Positions 28,897 to 38,300 of a DNA stretch of 64,000 bases are shown here, in pieces. This DNA comes from Lewinellaceae bacterium. GTDB taxonomy: Bacteria > Bacteroidota > Bacteroidia > Chitinophagales > Saprospiraceae. The DNA lies in NCBI GenBank assembly GCA_016710765.1, contig JADJUJ010000017.1, forward strand, positions 62,001 through 126,000, written 5' to 3'. The position numbers and the translations under genes were made by a program. Position 1 is the first letter of the stretch. Every line of letters starts with the position of its first letter. The notes below the pieces were generated by a model. It was given only the letters and a program-made list of their open reading frames with translations. It ran no database searches and was not told the origin of the DNA.

Positions 28897-29688
28897 TTAT
28901 TTGAACTCCACATATCCAAAACCCAGGAAGGGGAACTCGCCAAAGCCTGCGAAGTAGCTGAATTCCATGAGTGGAATTGGCATAGTAACCTCAAACTCAT
29001 AGGCAAAACCGCGCAGCTGAAGAATTCCTTCCGGATTGGGCTTTAAGTGTATTAACCTTGACTTGGAGGGGCCCAGGAGCCTGAAATAAAGCGGAAAGGA
29101 GGGATCCATGAGTTTCATGGCCGCCAGAGACTTGTATTGTTTGGCAGCTTTGAAGCGGCGCACCTCATGGTGGAAGAAGCTGACATCGTAATACTCGCTA
29201 TCAGGCAGTATGTACAAATTGGCCAACTTGCCCTCTTCAACTGTGGTAACTGATATCGGTGAAACGGCCTTGAACTGCATGGTTTCCGAAAAATTAGGCA
29301 CCGGCATTATTTGCCAGTGTTTCACTTCAAAACTTGCCGGCTTTCCTTCCAGGGTGCCCAACATCAGTGGGGTTTGCCGGAAAAGATGAACAACCTGTTG
29401 CTCGTAACCCTGTTCAATATAAATGGAAACACTCAGCTTTACCTGGTTGCCCAACAGCTTGAACTCCTGCCGAACCTGGTCCATTTCGTAGGGATAAATG
29501 GCCAATGGGCTGAAAGTAAACAATTTAAAATTACGGGCAGTGAGATCGAAGCCCAGTTGTTGCACATGCGCAGATAACTCTGCACCGGCGTTTGCCAGGA
29601 CAGAAAAGACCCAGTTTGAAATCTCCGATTGATAGTTAATCGGAATAATCGTGCCCTTTTGACAGGAAAGGCTGAACTGAATTCTCAT
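28897..29688 (-). CDS. cas6: CRISPR-associated endoribonuclease Cas6-like protein, without a CRISPR locus
   Basis: 263 residues from MRIQFSLSCQKG (an ATG four codons upstream is possible). Ferredoxin-like double-RRM outline, with IPINYQSEISNWVFSVL at the N-terminus and the hallmark C-terminal glycine-rich loop GFGEFPFLGFGYVEF. HKx motif typical of catalysis: a His lies in NFFH-like SFFHHEVRRFK and HVQQLGF. Cas6 cuts CRISPR precursor RNA; here no repeat array and no other cas gene lies within the window on either side. It may serve an array elsewhere or be a stand-alone RNA-processing protein. Confidence 0.8.
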   Translation of the reverse strand: MRIQFSLSCQKGTIIPINYQSEISNWVFSVLANAGAELSAHVQQLGFDLTARNFKLFTFSPLAIYPYEMDQVRQEFKLLGNQVKLSVSIYIEQGYEQQVVHLFRQTPLMLGTLEGKPASFEVKHWQIMPVPNFSETMQFKAVSPISVTTVEEGKLANLYILPDSEYYDVSFFHHEVRRFKAAKQYKSLAAMKLMDPSFPLYFRLLGPSKSRLIHLKPNPEGILQLRGFAYEFEVTMPIPLMEFSYFAGFGEFPFLGFGYVEFK

Positions 29689-29817
29689 AGTATTAAACAA
29701 TTAGATTAAAGGCAGATTAAAGGCTTCCACCCTTCTTTAGGAAATTTTGACCGCGAAAAGTAAGGAAAAATTGGCATCCTCAAGTATTTTTTGAGGAATT
29801 TGCTCGAAATTGCAGGC

Positions 29818-29853
29818 ACAAAAACAGACGGGTGATGTCTTTGACACCACCCG
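29818..29853 (-). terminator. Rho-independent terminator
   Basis: On the minus strand CGGGTGGTGTC (29853-29843) pairs with GACATCACCCG (29839-29829), an 11-bp stem containing one G-U pair and a three-base loop, followed by TCTGTTTTTG. It would end a transcript coming from the small peptide gene at 30087-30254, 234 bases upstream. Confidence 0.7.
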
Positions 29854-30086
29854 CCAGCCAATGAAGCGTGATTAATTTGAAAACAGTGCAGGCAAGTTGC
29901 TTATAAAGCAAGGATTGGGTTTAAAATGAATACCTGCATTGGAATAAATTTGGCTCTTTCAATGCGATGCCACATTCTTGTGAATGCCCTCAACCGCATC
30001 GATTGCTCTTTTGAGATTACAGGGGGAATAAATAAAAAACAATGAAGCGTATTGTGGATTACGAAGGCGGGGGCCTCCTTTATTAC

Positions 30087-30254
30087 TTATAAATTACCGT
30101 CTTCAGGACGGATAAATTCTGCAACTGATTGACTGCCACTATCCTGAACCTGAAATCCGAAGGATGTTTCTGGCGATTGGTTACCTTCTGTGAGATTTGC
30201 GGTGGAACCGGTGAAATTGAAAAAGAAACTCAGAACGATAGATAAGATTGTCAT
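30087..30254 (-). CDS. Small 55-residue peptide with hydrophobic N-terminus
   Basis: ATG at 30254 to TAA at 30087-30089. The sequence starts MTILSIVLSFFFNFTGS, a plausible signal or membrane segment, and continues as an uncharged-to-acidic tail ending SVAEFIRPEDGNL. A promoter-like pair lies upstream (30280-30310) and a clear terminator downstream (29818-29853), so a short dedicated transcript is likely. It faces the 511-residue helical-repeat protein at 30768. I do not recognise the family. It could be a secreted peptide or signal, or a short membrane peptide. Confidence 0.5.
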   Translation of the reverse strand: MTILSIVLSFFFNFTGSTANLTEGNQSPETSFGFQVQDSGSQSVAEFIRPEDGNL

Positions 30255-30279
30255 GGCAGTGCTTTTAGTTTTGATAGGA

Positions 30280-30310
30280 CAAAGATCCTACTACGAAAGC
30301 GCCTGCAAAA
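30280..30310 (-). promoter_or_regulatory. Putative promoter of the small peptide gene
   Basis: On the minus strand TTTTG (30310-30306) and GATCTTTG (30287-30280) are 18 bases apart; the second deviates from TAnnTTTG by one base. The predicted start is about 20 bases before the peptide ATG. Confidence 0.45.
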
Positions 30311-30767
30311 GGACAAAGTAATCCCTTTCAACCCATGCAGATTGATTAAAAAGCACCTATCCTGCAGCTGCGGTAACTGAAAGAAAAAGAAAGAAAACGG
30401 AAAGAGACGTAGGATTACCGAAGACTAAACTGTTCTATTTCAATATATTACACCATAATCTTGATTAAATATTTTTTGGTTTATAAGGAATTGCACGCGT
30501 TAATATTAAAAATAAACTCTATTCATTTGGATACTGCGTTCGAGAAAAAAATTAAGACTAAAACGCACTGCACAGAAGGAAATCCACTTTAAAATGCGAC
30601 ATCTATAGCCAACTATTTTTACCCAAAAGCAATGATGTATTCACATTTTCTCCATAGTACAGTGCAAAGATGCACCTGCTTTTTGCCTGAAACAAGGACA
30701 GTTAACGGCTTTTCAACACATGCAGTTATAATCGAATTTAACGCAAAGCACTAATAATCAAAATATT
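30311..30767. other. AT-rich intergenic region without a recognisable gene
   Basis: 457 bases between the divergent small peptide gene and the helical-repeat gene. Apart from a small GTGCA-AAGA-TGCAC hairpin near 30666-30679, I see no ORF with a supportable start, no tRNA and no CRISPR-like repeat. It probably holds the regulatory region of the downstream gene. Confidence 0.5.
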
Positions 30768-32303
30768 ATGAAAACCTTGGAGTTTGAAGCCCTCAAGGAA
30801 GTTGTCAAATTAATCACCAAGAACAAGACGAAGCAGCTGGATGTAATCGGCTATGGCAACCAGGGAGACTCATTAATTGACCAACTGTATGAGGGCATTT
30901 CAAAAGATAAGTTTGACGACGATGATCAGGCGGCAGAGTCCTTATTCGAAAGCCACGCAAAAGACCCGAAGTACAAACGCCTGCGTTATCGCTTTCCGGC
31001 AACTGGTGAATGCCGCCTTTTTATCGATGCACAAGAATCGCTTTTCGCCGACCAGCGACGTGCGATTGTGAGTTGCTACCGCGATTATGCAGCCGCTCAG
31101 ATTCTGCTCGGACGCAGTGCGAACAAGGCTGGCATCTTTTTACTGCAGCAGGTGCTGGAACAATCCACGAAATACGAATTAACGGCGCTTAATGCCGATA
31201 TCACGCGCTCCCTCCGCCGGCAATATGGCACTATATTAAACGACCTGATCGCTTATGAAAAAATTGTTGAGCAAAACCGGCAGTTTGAAAAGATGCGGGC
31301 CGCTGAAATCCTGGCCTATGATTATTACGACGTACTAAGTAAGCACTATCTGGTTCATCAGACACCTAACACGGAAGTGCACAACATCGCTTCAAAGTAT
31401 TACGATGAACTGTTGGCGTATAAAAAGGACGTAGATACCGCCGAGTTCCATTACTACACCTTTATGGTGGGTATGATTAAGTACTCGTCGACTGCCGATT
31501 ATGAATCGGCCTATACCATCACCAAAATGGCATTGGAACAGCTTAAGGATCGTATCAGCATGAACCGAGGCCGCATTTACGGCATCGCCCTGCAGGAAAT
31601 CTTTTGCATTACCCAGCTGAAAATACGCGATGAGGAACTCGCCAACAAAGCTTTTGACTACTGCCTTTCCCTGACCGACCCCGACAGGTACAATTGGTTT
31701 AAAGTATTGGAAACGAAATGCTACTACCTGCTCCATGCGGAGCGATATCAGGATGCATTTGAGGTTTATAAGGAAGTATTTGAAAGCCCGGAAAGAAATA
31801 ACCTGACCGGGGTAACACGCGACAGTATCAAATTGCTGGAGGCCTACCTACACTTATTGGCTAAGTTGAGTAAGATCGACGCCAAAAAAATGCAAGACCT
31901 GGTTGGCCCATTCAACTGGCAGGAATTCATGACGCCATTCGAGGTTGTAGATCGCGACCGGGAAGGGCTGAACATCCCCTTGCTGCAATTGCCCATCCTC
32001 ATCAGTATTGCTGAAGGCGATTACGACAACTATGGCCGATCGGTAGAAGCCCTGGACAAATACCGGCAACGGTACATGGAAACAGAATTGAACAAGCGCA
32101 GTGCTTGTTTTTTAAAAATGCTCATGGCCCTGGCCAAGTGGAATTATGAGCAAGATGCGTCGGAACGGAAAATCCAGCGCGAACTCGAAACCATGCAGGC
32201 ACTCAAGCCAGACAACAATCGCCAGATGTTTTTTGTAGAGGTGATTCCTTATGAGCAGCTCTGGCCCATCATGTATGAACACGTCACCAGGCAAAAGGCT
32301 TAA
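30768..32303 (+). CDS. Large helical-repeat (TPR-like) protein of unknown function
   Basis: 511 residues, no signal peptide and no membrane helix, so cytoplasmic. Almost wholly helical, with amphipathic pairs typical of TPR-like solenoids: AAAQILLGRSANKAGIFLLQQ, YDYYDVLSKHYLVHQ, ELANKAFDYCLSL and LLHAERYQDAFEVYKEVF (the long ones run on). The N-terminal ~100 residues (DQLYEGISKDKFDDDDQAAESL, KYKRLRYRF) are charged and may be a separate domain; no helix-turn-helix or catalytic motif is evident. The frame is intact and a strong terminator follows. It faces a small peptide gene at 30087-30254. Confidence 0.7.
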   Translation: MKTLEFEALKEVVKLITKNKTKQLDVIGYGNQGDSLIDQLYEGISKDKFDDDDQAAESLFESHAKDPKYKRLRYRFPATGECRLFIDAQESLFADQRRAIVSCYRDYAAAQILLGRSANKAGIFLLQQVLEQSTKYELTALNADITRSLRRQYGTILNDLIAYEKIVEQNRQFEKMRAAEILAYDYYDVLSKHYLVHQTPNTEVHNIASKYYDELLAYKKDVDTAEFHYYTFMVGMIKYSSTADYESAYTITKMALEQLKDRISMNRGRIYGIALQEIFCITQLKIRDEELANKAFDYCLSLTDPDRYNWFKVLETKCYYLLHAERYQDAFEVYKEVFESPERNNLTGVTRDSIKLLEAYLHLLAKLSKIDAKKMQDLVGPFNWQEFMTPFEVVDRDREGLNIPLLQLPILISIAEGDYDNYGRSVEALDKYRQRYMETELNKRSACFLKMLMALAKWNYEQDASERKIQRELETMQALKPDNNRQMFFVEVIPYEQLWPIMYEHVTRQKA

Positions 32304-32323
32304 GATTGCCTGATCATGCATAA

Positions 32324-32359
32324 AAAAACGCCGCGCACCCTATGGTACACGGCGTTTTT
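32324..32359 (+). terminator. Bidirectional Rho-independent terminator
   Basis: AAAAACGCCG (32324-32333) pairs with CGGCGTTTTT (32350-32359), with a small inner ACC/GGT pairing in the loop. It lies 20 bases after the helical-repeat gene and before the convergent coiled-coil gene, with A/T runs on both sides, so it can work for both. Confidence 0.8.
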
Positions 32360-32466
32360 GGTATTGGCGAAAATGACTGATCGCAGAGACCAGTTCAGAA
32401 CAGTGAAAACCTTTTGCATCTGCGGATGCATGTGAAGCAAAAAGCCAACACTTACTGGTTCAACCC

Positions 32467-33498
32467 CTAGTTGAAGAAATTATCATATTGATTGCCGCCG
32501 CGTTCTGTTTTGTTTGGAACATTAACGGGAGCATTCAAATCCAATACGTCGTCGGAATTTTTAGCCTGGGAAATGATTTTGTTTTTCTCACCTCCTAAAA
32601 GGAAAGAAACACCCTCTTTTTCCCACTTGTCCAACATGGCCAGTCCTTCTTCTTCGAAAACACCATTTTGGAGATCAATTGATTCCATGATGTTCTTAGA
32701 CATGTCCATAAAACGCTCCATCTCCCCAACTTTCTGCCCTACATCTTCCGCCATGGCTTCCAAGGCCATATCATACATGTACTTCTTGTCGGAGTTGCCG
32801 CTGAGGATATTCATGGCGGAGCGGATGGCGCTGTGGCTTGCTTTAATGGCTTTGTACTCCTGCTCTTTTACGTACACCTGATCCTGCAAGTCCTCGAGCA
32901 TAATCTCAGAGTTCTCGTACATTTTGGTTAGTACCCGGTAGAGGACTTCCATACGCTTATAGAGGTCGTCGAGTTTCATGTTTGACTCCTGTAAGCGACC
33001 CGCTTTCCGTGCCTTTAAAACCATAATAGCATCTCGGCCGGTTTCTTTGGCTTTGCTGGCCATACTGACATTCGTCTTGATGTCTCGTTGGTTCTGCTTT
33101 ATAATCTCGCTAAGCTTGTACATCTGCCCTTTGAGACGGCTAATCTGGGTATTCATTTTACCCAGATTGTCCTTCAAATCCTCGATATAACTTTTCAGAA
33201 TACCAATTGGGTCCAGCTGCACAAATAGTCCGGTCACCCAACGCATCACCGATTTGTACATGTACCATACCAGGTTCCGCATTTTAGGATCCAGCACGAC
33301 ATAAAGCAATGCGCCTAGGGCAGCCAAAATACCAGCCAGGTAAAGGGTGTTCTGCGCCAGGTCAATCAGGACCGGCAGCGCTTTATACAACAGGTAACCG
33401 CCACCCAAAATAATTCCTCCGAGGAACAGGCCACCGGTTAATCCTTCCGGGCGTTGCCAGAAGTTTTTGGGTTTCATGGGTTGTAATTCAGTACTCAT
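32467..33498 (-). CDS. Membrane-anchored coiled-coil protein of unknown function
   Basis: 343 residues from the ATG at 33498 (MSTELQPMKPKNFWQRP). Two adjacent N-terminal membrane segments (GGLFLGGIILGGGYLLYK and LYLAGILAALGALLYVV) precede a long charged coiled coil (YIEDLKDNLGKMNTQISRL, KLDDLYKRMEVLYRVL, EDLQDQVYVKEQEY) and a polar tail ending GGNQYDNFFN. The coiled-coil part is reminiscent of PspA/IM30 proteins but I cannot confirm homology. Intact; monocistronic between terminators. Confidence 0.7.
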   Translation of the reverse strand: MSTELQPMKPKNFWQRPEGLTGGLFLGGIILGGGYLLYKALPVLIDLAQNTLYLAGILAALGALLYVVLDPKMRNLVWYMYKSVMRWVTGLFVQLDPIGILKSYIEDLKDNLGKMNTQISRLKGQMYKLSEIIKQNQRDIKTNVSMASKAKETGRDAIMVLKARKAGRLQESNMKLDDLYKRMEVLYRVLTKMYENSEIMLEDLQDQVYVKEQEYKAIKASHSAIRSAMNILSGNSDKKYMYDMALEAMAEDVGQKVGEMERFMDMSKNIMESIDLQNGVFEEEGLAMLDKWEKEGVSFLLGGEKNKIISQAKNSDDVLDLNAPVNVPNKTERGGNQYDNFFN

Positions 33499-33682
33499 TT
33501 TTTTGTTGGTTGGTGATGAATGGGTCAAAGGTGGTAGAAACAGTAACGATATGCCAGATTCGTCGTCGATTGTCCGGGAATTTTGGACAAAGTAAGGAAA
33601 AAGTGTCGACAAAAACACAAGCCGGGGTTTGAAAACAATTTTCTTTGTGGGCTGTTCCGCAACAAACCTTTGCCTAGCACCT

Positions 33683-34447
33683 ATGACTTTCGACGTCACC
33701 ATTCCCGTATTAAATGAAGCAGAAACGCTGGACCAGCAGGTTCGGACGCTTCATCGTTTTCTTAGCCAGCATTTCCCCGAAAAATTTCAATGGCGGATTG
33801 TACTGGCAGACAACGGCAGCACCGACCGTACCCCGGAAATTGCCATAGCGCTGGGTAATGAATACCCCGAAGTTCATCTGGTCCGCGTGCCGGAAAAAGG
33901 TGTAGGGCTGGCGCTCAAAACCTCCTGGGCGAAAAGCGATGCCGATATCGTAGGCTATATGGACCTTGATATGGCTACCGATCTGCAGCACTTCATTCAG
34001 GCTTACAATGCGCTGGCGACCGAGGGCTATGACCTGGTGTATGGCTCCCGGCTCCACCGAAAGTCAAAGGTCATTGGGCGAACCCTTAAAAGGGAAATCA
34101 CGTCTCGAGGATTCAACACCATAATAAAATGGTACCTTGGAACACATTTTTCGGATGGTATGTGCGGTTTTAAATGGCTTAAAAGAAGCCACTTCCCGCT
34201 ACTGCTCGAACATGGCGCCAACAGCAATGGCTGGTTTTTCAGCACCGAACTTCTTGCCGTGGCCGAATGGCAAGGCTTGCGATCCTGTGAACTCCCTGTA
34301 AAATGGACTGATGACGCTGCCAACAGTAAAGTGAACATCCCCAAACTGGCGATGCAATACCTGAAATCCATGCAGCAGTTGAAAAATGGAAAAACAAGTA
34401 GTAAACTCCTGACGATTAAAAACGAATGGCTTTGGATCTTATATTAG
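33683..34447 (+). CDS. Family 2 glycosyltransferase (dolichyl-phosphate-mannose-synthase-like)
   Basis: 254 residues, cytoplasmic GT-A fold: VTIPVLNEAETLDQQV opening, ADNGSTDRTPEIA nucleotide-sugar loop, and the DxD-type metal site in GYMDLDMATD. YGSRLHRKSKVIGR and SDGMCGFKWLKR are typical of polyprenyl-phosphate sugar transferases. I start at ATG 33683 (MTFDVTIPVLN). It overlaps the following reductase gene by 22 bases, so the pair is translated together, likely in surface-glycan or lipid-linked sugar synthesis. Confidence 0.88.
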   Translation: MTFDVTIPVLNEAETLDQQVRTLHRFLSQHFPEKFQWRIVLADNGSTDRTPEIAIALGNEYPEVHLVRVPEKGVGLALKTSWAKSDADIVGYMDLDMATDLQHFIQAYNALATEGYDLVYGSRLHRKSKVIGRTLKREITSRGFNTIIKWYLGTHFSDGMCGFKWLKRSHFPLLLEHGANSNGWFFSTELLAVAEWQGLRSCELPVKWTDDAANSKVNIPKLAMQYLKSMQQLKNGKTSSKLLTIKNEWLWILY

Positions 34448-35334
34448 GCTCGGCACAGTGGGGATGGACCACCGATCGGCAAACGGCATTTCAACTGCTG
34501 GAAACCTGGCAACAGGCTGGTTTTCGGGCTATCGATGGTGCTACAAACTATCCGATCAACAAACAGCGGGAAGATTTTCGACGCGCAGAGGGTATTTTGC
34601 TCGAGTTTATCCGTGCCCATCAGGTAACCGACCTGAACATCACCATGAAAATTGGCAGCGTGGACAATCTCCGCAGCCCGGACCATAACCTGTCGCCAAC
34701 TTTTCTTATGATGATGACAGAGGAATATCTTCGGCTTTTCGGAGAAAACCTGTCGGGGATCATGGTGCATTGGGACAACCGAACGGACCCGGCGCTTATT
34801 TCCGAATCCCTGGAAGCCCTTGCCTCCCTCCACGAGCGGTATGGCTTGCAAATCGGCCTCAGTGGCATCGCACATCCGGAAGCTTATGCTCAGGCACTAC
34901 AAACCTATCCAATGCCCTTGCACATCCAGGTCAAACACAATATTTTCCAATCCGACCTCGCCCGGTACAAGCCACTTTTCCAATCCCAAAACCATTTTTT
35001 TGCCTACGGAATCAATGCCGGTGGGGTAAAACTGAAAGCCCCCTACCCTGCTGAGAGTACTTTCATGGCCAGGGGGGGAAACCCCGCCGTTTGGCAGGAA
35101 AAACTGGACGCACTTCGCGCCTTACTCCCACAGTGGAACATCGCCACGGTGCGCCCACCTGTTCAACGGATGAACCATCTGGGCATGATCTATGCCGGAC
35201 TAAACCCTATGATCAAGGGGCTGGTTTTGGGTACCGGCAATCAGGCGCAACTAAAAGAGACCCTTGATTTTTACAGAAACCTGGACGTTTTTGATTACCA
35301 GGACATTTGGAAAGCGTTGGAAAAAATGAGTTAG
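34426..35334 (+). CDS. Aldo/keto reductase family protein
   Basis: 302 residues with a TIM-barrel reductase outline: LILGSAQWGW start, AGFRAIDGATNYP (catalytic Asp and Tyr region), ITMKIGSVDNLRSP (Lys), LSGIMVHWDNRTD (His), GLQIGLSGIAHPE and the C-terminal GLVLGTGNQAQLKETLDF. It overlaps the glycosyltransferase gene and probably acts on the same sugar or lipid-linked substrate, as in NDP-sugar tailoring (inference). Converges with the giant T9SS gene. Confidence 0.83.
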   Translation: MALDLILGSAQWGWTTDRQTAFQLLETWQQAGFRAIDGATNYPINKQREDFRRAEGILLEFIRAHQVTDLNITMKIGSVDNLRSPDHNLSPTFLMMMTEEYLRLFGENLSGIMVHWDNRTDPALISESLEALASLHERYGLQIGLSGIAHPEAYAQALQTYPMPLHIQVKHNIFQSDLARYKPLFQSQNHFFAYGINAGGVKLKAPYPAESTFMARGGNPAVWQEKLDALRALLPQWNIATVRPPVQRMNHLGMIYAGLNPMIKGLVLGTGNQAQLKETLDFYRNLDVFDYQDIWKALEKMS

Positions 35335-35346
35335 GATACTTTCCGG

Positions 35347-38300
35347 CTATTCCAGTAAAACGGATACTGCAGCGCGCTGATGTTCATTAAAAATGACAAC
35401 CAATAAGCCCCTGCAGGCAAACCACGTGTAATGATCACACCCTTTGTATGCTGAAGTTTCCCTTCTTGCACCAGACAACCCTTTGTATCAAAAAGCTGGT
35501 AACGCAATCCCGGAGAAAAATCGTCCGGCACTTCCCAGTAAATCCAATCCTTTGCGGGATTGGGGAAAAGGGTTAATTTATTAGCTACGTCCTTTTCATC
35601 CACTTCCGTACAGGGATTAACCCAAACGACTACAATGCCATAACCAACGCATTGATTGGCATCGGTGACTGTTACGGCATACAGTTGCTGTTGATCGGCC
35701 CAAATACTTTGCCCCTGTTCTCCCGTACTCCATTGATAAGTACTGCCTGGGTTGCCGGCATCCAGTAAAACGCTGCTCCCGGCGCAGATGATGGTGTCGG
35801 CCCCCAAGTCCACCACAGGCGGAAAATGTAAACCCAAATTCAAATCGTCGGTTGCGGAACAGCCATTTGCATTGGTTACCGTAACAGCATAAGTTTGGCC
35901 GGGAAACGCCAAAATGGTCCCATAAATGGAGCCATCGCTCCAGGTATAGGCATCATCTATATTGTTGCCAGCACTCAAAAGGGTGAAGGTTCCTGCACAC
36001 AAGGAAAAATCCGGCCCAAGATCAGGATTGGGCACAGGCAGGTCAACCAACTGTATGGAGCCTACTCCGGTGCATCCTCCGGCTACCGTAACCGTTAATT
36101 GGTAAAGACCGGGGGCATTAGTCATTAAGGATGAGGTTTGTGCTCCGTTCGACCATTGGTAGGCAATAGCACCAGGTATTTGGAAACCAATTTCCGCCGT
36201 TTCATTGGCACAAAATTCCTGTGATTGTTCCTGTGGCAGGCTGACAGCGTTGTCGAACAGCACAAAAACAGTATCCCTGGCAGTGCAACCTGCCGCGGTT
36301 TGCGCTTCAACTGGAACCAGACCAGGTTGTGTAACATTGTACGACAACCCACCACCTGTCCCAGCCCACAAGGCCTGAATAAAGCCTTGTCCAATAATGC
36401 TCAACTCCAGTGAAGTACCCAAACAAGCCGTGGCTGTATCAGGAAGTTGGAGGGTACAAAAGGGCGAAACATAGGGCAAATGAAGTGTCGAGGGCAACGT
36501 ATACAAATGCAAGGTTGTGGCCTCTCCATTGGGTGATGCTGTACCTATGTTTCCTGGCGAAGCCACACCAAAAGCGTTGTCATTTACCAAGGCAAAAACC
36601 GAATCGTTGAGCAGGGTCAATCCTTCTGGCTGCTGATATGCCCAGCCAAGTTCCAGTAAATCTACCAACGGAGTCTTCTGAACAGGGACCAATCCAAACC
36701 CAGCAAGCCCAGCGGCATCCTGTAATTGTTCCAGTGTTTGTCCGGCAAAATCGTCTGTAGTAACCAGAGAAGCCCCCTCCAGAGATATTCTGAACACCAT
36801 TTGCGCTTCCCAGCCATCCCGACTGGCATATTCAGTAAGCAAAAACTCGGTGTTGTTGATGGCCGTCAGATCACCGACATTCCGGTCAGACCGATGGATC
36901 ACGCCATGATCTCCCTCGTTTACATATACATAGGTGTTGGTTGTTCCGGTGAGCGGATCAATTTCAAGTAGCCGGTGCAATCGAGATGAGTACCCTGCAC
37001 TTTCATTGGGGTGGTTGAGCGGAGCCTGCAAGATCGAATAGATTTTTCCATTGGGCGTATAGGCCACCCCGCTTAATCCGCGCTGAACCTGGCGTTTTGC
37101 GTAAACAGCATCTATGGGTTGATCGCCCGGCAACAAAGGATGTGGGGTAAAGCGCCTCAGAACCGACCCTTCTGCAGAAAAACACGCTATAGCACTGCCA
37201 TATTCTTCACTCACCCAATACCTGCCTTCGTTGTCCATACACAAACCTTCCGGGTCAAACCCCAGTGCTTGGTATGGAAGGGCGGGCCCGCCCGGTGCTT
37301 CCCAGGGCAACTCGTGGGGTTCTGCTGCTGAAGTAGCCGGGGGAGTACCCAGGCAAAACGTTTGGCCCTGGCATTGAAATTCCTTTTTTCCATGTGGAAT
37401 CAGAAATGAACCTTGGACCGACATATTCCAAATTCCAGGGCGATGGTTTGGAAAGGGGAATACAACGGCTTGCTCACCCCCTGCCAGCGGGTGCTGAAAT
37501 GCAGCCAGTGCCGGCCCGCGGTCGGTGAGCATCCACCAACGGTTGTTGTGGTATTGTAAGCCTGAAATACCCCCTTCCTGAACCGTAGTGCTGTTGACTT
37601 GTCCGATGGTTGGGGGAATTTCCCAAAGGTATCGGGCGATATCGTATTCTCCGGTAGCGGTCCGATCAATATCGAGCTGATAAATAGCCAAAGTACCACT
37701 GGCCTCATGGCAGCTGAGCACCAGGGTTCGACCATTGGGACTCTGTTGTTTTGGGATCACAAGCAATCCTTCTGTTCCCCGATCTCCTCCAAGACTATCC
37801 AATGGCCTGGATTGCAAGAACTGCAGCCAGCCAGGCTGATAGGGATCAGTAACATCAAAGAGCAGAACGCCCGAAATACGTTCAAGAGAAACAAAAGCCA
37901 GGCGACGGCCCTCTATTTCCAGCAATTGAACGTCCTCGGGCTCAGGCCCCTTGTCATCGCTTCTGTTCCGGCTGAGGTTATTGTTGTAATTGGAATTAAA
38001 GAGGGATGTTTGGGCTGTTATCTTTTCCAGCAAGTCGCCACTATCCCAAATCAAAGCCCCATCCGATGCCCGCCAGATACTCAGCGAACGCCCCCCAAAG
38101 GCATGAATCTCATCAAAATCGCCGTCACCATCAGTATCACCACTTGCCATAGATACATTCAACCTGCCCAACATTTCAGGTCGCTTCATCCACTCCGCTG
38201 CCGGAAACTTCAGCGGATCGAGCACATACAAACTGTCGCCAAGCCGAAGGTCTTCATTGAGCGCATTGTATTCCCGAATTTCTCCTTCGCTGGCGCCGAT

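Noticed and set aside
29901..29999. 32-residue minus-strand ORF between the small peptide gene and its terminator
   Set aside because: No start-context support, and a 39-residue plus-strand ORF (29926-30045) overlaps it; neither shows a codon pattern or recognisable motif.
29700..30768. CRISPR array next to Cas6
   Set aside because: No directly repeated 28-37 base units with spacers here or elsewhere in the window; only a short repeated AATGAAGCGT.
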